Part shown: positions 1 to 5,216 of the stretch, piece after piece
Layout of the letters: each line of letters opens with the position of its first letter
Position numbering within the stretch: the stretch's first letter is position 1
NCBI GenBank assembly: GCA_966250865.1
Contig: CBINIT010000043.1
Span: 1-5,216 of the forward strand
Source of the DNA: CAYGGE01 sp966250865
GTDB lineage: Bacteria; Patescibacteriota; UBA1384; CAYGGE01
Direction: 5' to 3'
Length of the DNA: 5,216 bases
Position numbers and translations under genes: made by a program
The notes under the pieces: model-generated
What the model was told of the DNA's origin: nothing
Databases searched by the model: none
Seen by the model: the letters and a program-made list of their open reading frames with translations, nothing else

Positions 1-858
1 GTCGGTGCCGTCAACTACTTCGAAGACGGTTCGGGAATAATAATCCAGACCACGAACGAGCTGTGGGTTAAGGTTATATGGAATAGCTAGTTCATCGAGA
101 TATTCAAGTAGCGTGCCAAGGTGAGCTTTACAGTCGCCACAGAGTTCATCAAGAATGACCGGTGCGCCTGTAGCAATCGCTTTACACGCCGGCTCTTTAC
201 AGTCAAGAATGCGGAGCGGGTTGGTGGTCAAGCGACGTTTACAGTCCTCACAGAGCTGCTCTTTGTAAGGCTCAAAATAACCTTTGAGCTTCTTTCGATA
301 CTTCGGTCGGCACACATCGTCACCGAGACTATTAATCGTAAAGCTAATGTTTTCGGTCAAGCCAAGGTCAGTTAAGAACTGCCAGTAAAGCATGATGACC
401 ATCGCATCGGCAGAGGGATCGGTATCGCCAAAATACTCCAAGCCAAGCTGATGGTGCTCACGTAATCGCCCCTTCTGAGGACGCTCATACCGAAACATTG
501 GTTCAATATAGTAGAGACGAACCGGTTGAGGCCAAGTGTGCATGCCGTGCTGCATGTAGGCGCGAGCGATAGCGGCAGTACCTTCGGGTCGAAGTACAAG
601 GGCTTCCTTGTCAGTATCACTCTCTTCATTTTGTTTGGCGAGTCGTCGAACTTCGAACATTTCCTTTTCGACGATGTCAGTTGACTGACCCACACCTTTC
701 GTAAAGGTTGTGATCGCTTCATAGGTCGGAGTGTCGATACGCTCAAAACCAAGGCCTTCTGCTCGACGAGTAAAGGTTTGAATGATCCATTGCCAGTAGG
801 GCTGTTCTTCGGGAAGGATGTCGCGAGTACCGCGTGGTGTTTGCAGTTGTTCTGCCAT
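1..858 (-). CDS. hisS: Histidine-tRNA ligase (HisRS), N-terminal 286 codons, 3' end outside window
   Basis: Cytoplasmic class II aminoacyl-tRNA synthetase that joins histidine to tRNA-His using ATP. The frame is open from the ATG at 858 to the window edge, starting MAEQLQTPRGTRDILPEEQ, the usual HisRS N-terminus. Visible in order: motif 1 region (about residues 36-60), LRPEGTAAIARAY (89-101), motif 2 MFRYERPQKGR (121-131) running into HHQLGLEYFG (135-144), an insertion domain (about 170-260), and the HisRS-specific histidine-binding motif LVRGLDYYSRTVFEV (267-281). The insertion domain carries six cysteines: C203/C206, C220, C225 and C240/C243. Motif 3 and the anticodon-binding domain, roughly 130-140 residues in this family, lie beyond the left edge, so their integrity cannot be judged. 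The gene follows the RSH gene by 79 bases on the same strand. The identity is secure; metal binding by the cysteines is only inferred. Confidence 0.97.
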   Translation of the reverse strand, partial: MAEQLQTPRGTRDILPEEQPYWQWIIQTFTRRAEGLGFERIDTPTYEAITTFTKGVGQSTDIVEKEMFEVRRLAKQNEESDTDKEALVLRPEGTAAIARAYMQHGMHTWPQPVRLYYIEPMFRYERPQKGRLREHHQLGLEYFGDTDPSADAMVIMLYWQFLTDLGLTENISFTINSLGDDVCRPKYRKKLKGYFEPYKEQLCEDCKRRLTTNPLRILDCKEPACKAIATGAPVILDELCGDCKAHLGTLLEYLDELAIPYNLNPQLVRGLDYYSRTVFEVVDGTD

Positions 859-862
859 AGAG

Positions 863-867
863 CCCCC
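863..867 (-). promoter_or_regulatory. Ribosome binding site of hisS
   Basis: Read on the minus strand, GGGGG lies four bases before the ATG at 858. It can pair with the CCUCC of 16S rRNA using one G-U pair. It supports 858 as the start over the out-of-frame ATG at 872, which has no such element and leads into a frame with no recognisable protein. Confidence 0.55.
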
Positions 868-905
868 GTCATTTGAGAAGACTAATTTATGCGTAACCGA
901 ACCTG

Positions 906-934
906 ATGGTATCACATTCTTAGGGTGTGAACAA
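906..934 (-). promoter_or_regulatory. Possible internal promoter for hisS
   Basis: On the minus strand, TTGTTC (934-929) and TACCAT (911-906) are separated by 17 bases, and the -10 has the extended TGn element just upstream (914-912). The match to the -35 consensus is poor and to the -10 moderate. It sits in the 79-base gap between the RSH stop and the hisS start, where no terminator is seen, so it would add to read-through from upstream. A small TCACA/TGTGA inverted repeat (912-916, 926-930) overlaps the spacer. The gap otherwise shows nothing clear: no T-box-like structure can fit in it. Confidence 0.35.
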
Positions 935-937
935 GCG

Positions 938-2473
938 TTATGAACCGGGTTTTTTGGTAGTTATTTCACGAAGGGCTCGCTTAATATGGGCACGAGCATT
1001 TTGGGTTTTTGCGTGTTCGAGCCAGTCTGATTTAGGCTGTGATTTTCGGTTGGCCACGAGTTCTACCGTAACACCTGATTTTAGCGGTTCGTTGAGTCTG
1101 GCAATTTTTCCATTAACCTTTGTAGCGTAGAGATGATGACCGATATCTGAGTGAATCGCATAGGCAAGGTCGATCGATGTAGAGCCAACAGGCAAGTCGA
1201 TAACATCACCCTTTGGAGTATAGACAAAGATTCGGTCACCGAAGAAGTCAATCTTCATCAGCGAGTCAAAGTCCTTATATGACGCAGCCATCCGCTGCCA
1301 CTTTGCCAGCTCGTTAATCCATGCGAGTTCTGACTTTGGCACGGAAACCGTTTTACGTCGGAGGTAGGAAAGTCGCCCCTTTTGCTCGCTATAGTGCCAG
1401 TGAGCAGCAATACCGAATTCAGCATGTTGATGCATCGCTAAGGTTCGAATCTGCACCTCTATAGGACGATTACCGAACGCCCGGACGGTGGTGTGGAGCG
1501 ATTGGTATCCGTTCGGTTTTGGAGAGGCAATGTAGTCCTTCACGCGGCTTTCGTACGGCTCCCAGCGTTTATGAAGGAGGCCAAGGACTCGGTAACATTC
1601 CTCTGTTGTTTCGACGATGATTCGACAGGCTACCAGGTCATAGATCTTACTAATATCCTGGTCATACCGTTCAAGCTTTCGGTAGAGACTGTAACTATGC
1701 TTGATCCGAGTACTAATATCAGCCTTAATCCCTTCTTTGGCCAACATGCGTAGGATTGCTCGCTTACCCCACAGCACTGCTCGCTCTCTAGCGGACGCTT
1801 CTTGCCGCAGAAGCTTCATAGTTTGCTGAAACTCTTTCGGGTAGACATATTTAAAAGCAAGATCTTCCAGGTCACCTTTTAAGGTACCAATGCCGAGTCG
1901 GTAGGCTAACGGTGCATAGATCTCGAGCGTCTCCATAGCGATATCGTAGCGTCTATCTGGATCCATGGCGTCGAGGGTTTGCATGTTATGCAGTCGGTCT
2001 GCAAGCTTTATTAGAACAATACGGATGTCCTTGCTTGTTGCTAAGAGCATCTTACGAAGCGATTCAACACGTTGTTCTTGCTTGGAGATTAAACGATGTC
2101 TCTTGGTGAGTAAGTTCTGGAAGAAACCCCGATTTGCTTCAAGCGAACTTAACTTCGTTACCCCATCAACTAAAAAAGCAATACGGATACCGAACTGTTT
2201 AGCCACACTAAATACCGTGTGGCTCGTGTCTTCAGCAACGTCATGCAGAAAGGCAGCGGCAAGTGTGGCAGGATCGAGACGAAGTTTTGCTAAGGTATAG
2301 CAAACATGCAAGGGATGCTGGATGTAAGGGTCTCCTGACTTACGAAGTTGACCTTCGTGAGCTCGACTAGCAACTTTGTAGGCACGTTCAACTACCCGAA
2401 AATCAGCTTGGCTCATATAGGTTTGAGCCACTGCTTTAATATCTTCAATGGTAAGGGTAGTGGGTTGATTCAT
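938..2473 (-). CDS. relA: Short bifunctional (p)ppGpp synthetase/hydrolase (RelA/SpoT homolog, HD-SYN-TGS)
   Basis: Cytosolic enzyme that transfers pyrophosphate from ATP to GDP/GTP to make (p)ppGpp and also hydrolyses it, setting the stringent response. The 511 residues show, in order: an HD hydrolase domain (about 25-190) with H53, HDVAEDT (77-83) and LADRLHNMQTL (157-167), all metal and catalytic residues present; a synthetase domain (about 230-365) with TRIKHSYSLYRKL (255-267), YDLVACRII (278-286), RVKDYIASPKPNGYQSLHT (310-328) and EVQIRT (339-344); and a TGS domain (about 412-475). RVKD is the RxKD signature of bifunctional enzymes, not the ExDD of synthetase-only RelA. The protein stops soon after TGS, at the DWLEHAKTQNARAHIKRAL helix, against about 700-750 residues in long RSHs; the helical, zinc-finger/CC and ACT/RRM regions are absent. 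About 15 extra residues lie between VTKL (105-108) and LRKM (139-142). The ATG at 2473 is preferred; a TTG at 2479 would add two residues. Neither has a clear Shine-Dalgarno, so translation may be coupled to clpC. It could equally be named rsh or spoT. Confidence 0.94.
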   Translation of the reverse strand: MNQPTTLTIEDIKAVAQTYMSQADFRVVERAYKVASRAHEGQLRKSGDPYIQHPLHVCYTLAKLRLDPATLAAAFLHDVAEDTSHTVFSVAKQFGIRIAFLVDGVTKLSSLEANRGFFQNLLTKRHRLISKQEQRVESLRKMLLATSKDIRIVLIKLADRLHNMQTLDAMDPDRRYDIAMETLEIYAPLAYRLGIGTLKGDLEDLAFKYVYPKEFQQTMKLLRQEASARERAVLWGKRAILRMLAKEGIKADISTRIKHSYSLYRKLERYDQDISKIYDLVACRIIVETTEECYRVLGLLHKRWEPYESRVKDYIASPKPNGYQSLHTTVRAFGNRPIEVQIRTLAMHQHAEFGIAAHWHYSEQKGRLSYLRRKTVSVPKSELAWINELAKWQRMAASYKDFDSLMKIDFFGDRIFVYTPKGDVIDLPVGSTSIDLAYAIHSDIGHHLYATKVNGKIARLNEPLKSGVTVELVANRKSQPKSDWLEHAKTQNARAHIKRALREITTKKPGS

Positions 2474-2474
2474 A

Positions 2475-2499
2475 ACCAAAGACTTTATGCTGCTTTGGT
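2475..2499 (-). promoter_or_regulatory. Hairpin across the clpC stop codon, just before the relA start
   Basis: On the minus strand, ACCAAAG (2499-2493) and CTTTGGT (2481-2475) are perfect reverse complements of seven bases with an 11-base loop. The loop (2492-2482) contains the clpC stop TAA (2487-2485), and the 3' arm ends one base before the relA ATG at 2473. There is no U-tract, so it is not an intrinsic terminator. A role in translational coupling is inferred; a chance seven-base repeat is possible. Confidence 0.4.
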
Positions 2500-4998
2500 G
2501 GTCGTCCGTGGTTTTGTTTTGCTCGTAGCTTTCTTCAGAGTAGATTTAGTTTGAATCGTCATGCCTTTAGGTTTCACATCAATAGTAAGGACGGTTCCTG
2601 GCTCGATATCGTGAGCAAGCAAGTGGTCGGCCAGTGGCGCCTCTACATGGGTAGCGATCGCACGACGCAGCGGACGCGCACCGTAAGCTGGATCATAGCC
2701 AAGTCGCGCTAATTCACTCACTGCCTTAGGGCTCAGCTCAAGCTTGAATCCAAGTCGGGCAATACGCTCAGACAATTTCTTAAGCTGCAACGTAATGATT
2801 GACTCGAGCTCTGTCTTTCCAAGAGGCTGGAAGATAATAGTTTGGTCAAGACGATTTAAAAACTCAGGTCGGAAATGATCCTTGAGCAACTTGGTGACAC
2901 CCTGCTTAATCTCTTCATAGCGTCGTTTAGCCGTTGCTTCTTCGTCGGTCGATGCCGCCTGAAAGCCCAATGCGCTCTGGCGTGTCAGCTCTGCCATGCC
3001 TAAGTTGCTCGTCAAGATAATAATCGTATTGCGGAAGTTGATTATGTCACCTTTAGCATCGGTAAGTTGACCTTCTTCAAGGATCTGTAAAAACATATTG
3101 AAGACTTCGGGATGCGCCTTTTCAATCTCATCAAACAAGATGACGCTGTATGGCTTACGACGAACTTTTTCGGTAAGCTGACCCCCATCATCGTAGCCTA
3201 CATAGCCGGCAGGTGCACCAACGAGCCGCGACGTATTATGACGCTCCATTAAGTCTGACATATCGACTTTGATAAGGTGTTTCTCGCTTCCGAAAACTTC
3301 TTTGGCTAATACTCGTGCTAGTTCGGTCTTACCCACACCAGTCGGCCCAAGGAACATAAAACTTCCCATAGGACGATTCGGATCGGCAATATTCGTTCGC
3401 GACCGCTTAATTGCCTGACTAATCGCAGTAATCGCCTCGTTTTGGCCGATGATATGTTTTTTTAATGTTGATTCAAGGTTACGGTACCGAACCTTTTCAG
3501 TGCCAATAAGATCGGTAACCGGTAGTCCGGTCGATTTGGAAAGCAACTCAGCAATAGTGACTTCATCGATGACTGGGGGTGTATTCTTACTATTTGTTTG
3601 CAACAAGAGCTGAAGCTCTGCATGAAGCGTTGCTATCTGGTCTTTCAAGGTACTCGCCCGATCGTAGTTCTCGTCATTGACCGCTATATCCTTCTCACGC
3701 TGTAATCTGGCAATCTTTTTTTGAATACCTAGTTCGGCTGAGCCTACGTCTTTAGTTAAACATGTTGCTGCGCCAGCTTCATCGATAAGGTCAATCGCTT
3801 TGTCAGGCAAGAATCGGTCATTAACATACCGAGCGGATAACTTTACTGCTGCTTCGATTGCCTTGTCAGTCACCGTTACACCATGGTGCTTCTCGTAGGA
3901 GCGTCGGAGCCCTTTGAGGATAGCAATAGTCTGTGCTTCGGAAGGCTCATCAACTTGAACTGACTGAAGTCGTCGTTCGAAGGCTGAGTCTTTTTTAATA
4001 TGTTTACGATACTCGTCGTGTGTTGTAGCACCAATCAGTCGAACCCAACCCTTAGCTAAAGCTGGCTTAAGAATATTGGCGGCATCAAGTGAACCTTCGG
4101 CGCTGCCGGCACCGACAATCGTATGCAATTCATCGATAAACAGGATAATATCAGGGTTGTTTTTTAGCTCATCCATGATTTTCTTGACCCGATCCTCAAA
4201 CTGACCACGGTACATGGTTCCTGCAACTAATAAGGTAAGGTCAAGCGCGACGAGGCGCTTATGAAGAAGATTGGCTGGCACTTTGCCGTGAACAATTCGT
4301 TGCGCTAAACCTTCAACAATAGCTGTCTTCCCCACTCCAGGCTCACCAATAAGGATCGGATTGTTCTTTGTTCGACGAGCTAGAATTTGGATGGTTTTAT
4401 CAATCTCTTGCTCACGTCCAATAACGGGGTCAAGCTTATTTTGCAATGCTTGATGCGTAAGGTCGACAGTGAAATAGTCAAGCGCAGGAGTTTTTGGCTT
4501 TGTACGCTTGGTTGATTTCCGCTCTTGTTTTTCCTCGTTTCGTATCAGCTTATCGACTTCCGCAATTTCGTGAAAGATCGATTCAATCTGCTTGCGAAGG
4601 TGATCTGGATTAACACCGATGCGCTCGATAATCTGATGTGCTAAGAGCTCAGGCGTGTTTACCATGGCAAGCAGAAGGTGTTCAGCGTCGACGGTGGGGT
4701 GATTGTGCTCAGTAGCAATTTTCGTGGCCTCAATCATGAGCATTCGTACTTCATCGCTCAAATCACTTATGATCATCTTCGGAACAGACTTTTGAAGGCT
4801 CAAAATAAGCTTGATTTGATCAAGATTAATATCATATTCACGCAAAATTTCATTGGCGAAGGTGCCGCGATTGGTTATGAGCGCGATAAGAACATGTTCA
4901 GAACCCAAAGGGCTCTGCATTGACTCAGCGATTTGCTGACTCGCAATGAGAATATTCTTTGCTGACTCTGAAAACTTATCAAAGATTTTTTCGTCCAC
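2485..4998 (-). CDS. clpC: ATP-dependent Clp protease ATP-binding subunit ClpC
   Basis: Hexameric AAA+ unfoldase that threads substrates into the ClpP peptidase in the cytosol. The 837 residues hold the ClpC layout: two Clp_N repeats (about 1-145) including GSEHVLIAL (32-40) and VDAEHLLLAMV (103-113), whose glutamates E34 and E106 match the positions that bind phospho-arginine in Bacillus ClpC; a charged linker (150-170); NBD1 with Walker A GEPGVGKT (218-225), pore loop YRG (263-265) and Walker B ILFIDE (285-290); a UVR-type middle segment (about 433-460), typical of ClpC rather than ClpA or ClpB; NBD2 with Walker A GPTGVGKT (551-558), pore loop GYVGYDDGG (598-606), Walker B VILFDE (619-624), arginine finger in RPEFLNRLD (710-718) and sensor 2 GARPLRR (773-779). 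LGF (677-679) is the ClpP-docking tripeptide, so it should work with ClpP, which is not in this window. The tail after about 809 is rich in Lys and Thr. Start: GTG at 4998, four bases after AGGAGGT. First gene after a terminator and promoter. Confidence 0.97.
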   Translation of the reverse strand: MDEKIFDKFSESAKNILIASQQIAESMQSPLGSEHVLIALITNRGTFANEILREYDINLDQIKLILSLQKSVPKMIISDLSDEVRMLMIEATKIATEHNHPTVDAEHLLLAMVNTPELLAHQIIERIGVNPDHLRKQIESIFHEIAEVDKLIRNEEKQERKSTKRTKPKTPALDYFTVDLTHQALQNKLDPVIGREQEIDKTIQILARRTKNNPILIGEPGVGKTAIVEGLAQRIVHGKVPANLLHKRLVALDLTLLVAGTMYRGQFEDRVKKIMDELKNNPDIILFIDELHTIVGAGSAEGSLDAANILKPALAKGWVRLIGATTHDEYRKHIKKDSAFERRLQSVQVDEPSEAQTIAILKGLRRSYEKHHGVTVTDKAIEAAVKLSARYVNDRFLPDKAIDLIDEAGAATCLTKDVGSAELGIQKKIARLQREKDIAVNDENYDRASTLKDQIATLHAELQLLLQTNSKNTPPVIDEVTIAELLSKSTGLPVTDLIGTEKVRYRNLESTLKKHIIGQNEAITAISQAIKRSRTNIADPNRPMGSFMFLGPTGVGKTELARVLAKEVFGSEKHLIKVDMSDLMERHNTSRLVGAPAGYVGYDDGGQLTEKVRRKPYSVILFDEIEKAHPEVFNMFLQILEEGQLTDAKGDIINFRNTIIILTSNLGMAELTRQSALGFQAASTDEEATAKRRYEEIKQGVTKLLKDHFRPEFLNRLDQTIIFQPLGKTELESIITLQLKKLSERIARLGFKLELSPKAVSELARLGYDPAYGARPLRRAIATHVEAPLADHLLAHDIEPGTVLTIDVKPKGMTIQTKSTLKKATSKTKPRTTTKAA

Positions 4999-5002
4999 AC
5001 GG

Positions 5003-5009
5003 ACCTCCT
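5003..5009 (-). promoter_or_regulatory. Strong Shine-Dalgarno of clpC
   Basis: AGGAGGT on the minus strand lies four bases before the GTG at 4998. It fixes this non-ATG start: no in-frame ATG occurs near it, and the Clp_N domain begins within a few residues. The overlapping GTG at 5000 is out of frame. Confidence 0.85.
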
Positions 5010-5022
5010 GTTGGTGGGTTTC

Positions 5023-5050
5023 ATTGTAGCACGAAATACGAAATAGTCAT
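5023..5050 (-). promoter_or_regulatory. Vegetative-type promoter of the clpC operon
   Basis: On the minus strand, ATGACT (5050-5045; TGAC core of the -35 consensus) is followed after 16 bases by TACAAT (5028-5023; five of six consensus bases), with an extended TG element (TGC, 5031-5029). Transcription would start near 5016, giving a leader of under 20 bases before the GTG. It lies directly after the terminator of the preceding gene. No CIRCE inverted repeat or CtsR heptad pair was seen, so classical heat-shock repression is not evident. Confidence 0.75.
5032..5045. repeat. Tandem 7-base direct repeat within the clpC promoter spacer
   Basis: CGAAATA occurs twice head to tail (5032-5038 and 5039-5045); on the transcribed strand this is TATTTCG repeated. 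It fills most of the interval between the -35 and -10 elements and touches the last base of the -35. It could be an operator or chance. Confidence 0.5.
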
Positions 5051-5076
5051 ACCGTTGGCCACTGAAGAAGCGGTTA

Positions 5077-5106
5077 CAAAAACAGAGAGCATGCTCTCTG
5101 TTTTTG
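5077..5106 (-). terminator. Intrinsic terminator, perfectly palindromic
   Basis: The 30 bases form a perfect palindrome: CAAAAACAGAGAGCA followed by its exact reverse complement. As RNA it gives a CAGAGAG/CUCUCUG stem with a CAUG loop, preceded by A5 and followed by U5. It lies four bases past the stop codon of the upstream gene and so ends that unit before the clpC promoter. The symmetry means it could act on both strands, though no plus-strand gene approaches it here. Confidence 0.9.
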
Positions 5107-5110
5107 GGTG

Positions 5111-5216
5111 TTACGCCTTCTTTTTGGACTTGGCTTTTTTGGTCGCTTCTTCGGGTGTCTCTTCGGCAGGTGTTTCAACTGTCGGCTCTACCTCCATCGC
5201 CGCGGCCTCATCGGCC
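5111..5216 (-). CDS. C-terminal tail of an unidentified protein (5' end outside window)
   Basis: The last 34 codons and TAA stop of a minus-strand gene are visible. The peptide ends in EEATKKAKSKKKA and is of low complexity: 8 Ala, 8 Glu and 6 Lys among 34 residues, acidic first and strongly basic at the very end. Tails of this kind are common on ribosomal and other nucleic-acid-binding proteins, notably in small-genome bacteria, but no family can be named from it. That it is coding is supported by the terminator placed four bases after the stop and by the same strand as all neighbours. It belongs to a separate transcription unit from clpC. Confidence 0.7.
   Translation of the reverse strand, partial: ADEAAAMEVEPTVETPAEETPEEATKKAKSKKKA

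Noticed and set aside
372..872. 166-codon minus-strand open frame beginning at the ATG at 872
   Set aside because: It overlaps hisS out of frame, its protein has no recognisable motif, and the hisS frame from 858 carries the full HisRS signature.
912..930. TCACA/TGTGA inverted repeat between relA and hisS as a terminator or CRP site
   Set aside because: Only five base pairs with a nine-base loop and no U-tract; the half-sites are in the opposite order to a CRP operator (TGTGA first).
859..937. T-box or other leader riboswitch before hisS
   Set aside because: The gap is only 79 bases and lacks a T-box sequence and a terminator hairpin.
121..2554. Plus-strand open frames of 67 to 111 codons (121-375, 927-1130, 1493-1753, 1965-2300, 2348-2554)
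   Set aside because: Nearly all of each lies antisense to hisS, relA or clpC; they show no domain, no convincing ribosome binding site and shadow-like composition.
4678..4923. 81-codon plus-strand open frame
   Set aside because: Antisense to the conserved Clp_N domain of clpC, with no sign of a real protein.
5003..5076. CIRCE or CtsR heat-shock operator before clpC
   Set aside because: Neither the TTAGCACTC/GAGTGCTAA inverted repeat nor the GGTCAAA direct repeat is present.

Overview
This window is one minus-strand block of conserved bacterial housekeeping genes. In transcription order (right to left) it holds: the last 34 codons of an unidentified gene (5216-5111), an intrinsic terminator (5106-5077), a promoter and strong ribosome binding site, clpC (4998-2485), a short (p)ppGpp synthetase/hydrolase of the RelA/SpoT family (2473-938), and hisS (from 858, running off the left edge after 286 codons). 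No RNA genes, mobile elements, CRISPR arrays or broken genes were seen. The other open frames are shadows of these genes, and no stretch longer than 80 bases lies between genes.

The terminator followed at once by an extended -10 promoter marks the start of a new transcription unit at clpC. ClpC to RSH is a tight junction: 11 bases lie between the clpC stop and the chosen relA ATG, no clear Shine-Dalgarno is present, and a small hairpin holds the clpC stop codon in its loop. RSH to hisS is 79 bases with no terminator, and a weaker internal promoter is possible there. The likely reading is a clpC-relA-hisS operon with optional extra initiation in front of hisS.

The genes fit a protein quality-control and amino-acid-starvation theme. 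ClpC unfolds proteins for the ClpP protease, RSH makes and degrades the alarmone (p)ppGpp, and HisRS charges tRNA-His. The relA-hisS neighbourhood is also known from Firmicutes such as Bacillus subtilis. The most notable departure is that RSH ends right after its TGS domain and lacks the usual C-terminal regulatory region, although all catalytic motifs are present.

Organism: a bacterium using the standard code, with TAA as the stop of all three visible gene ends and moderate GC. The streamlined RSH, the lysine/alanine/threonine-rich tails and the general sequence style suggest a reduced genome of the Patescibacteria/CPR type, perhaps Saccharibacteria. This is inference only; a Gram-positive-like lineage with ClpC is the alternative. 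I do not see a novel multi-gene system here.
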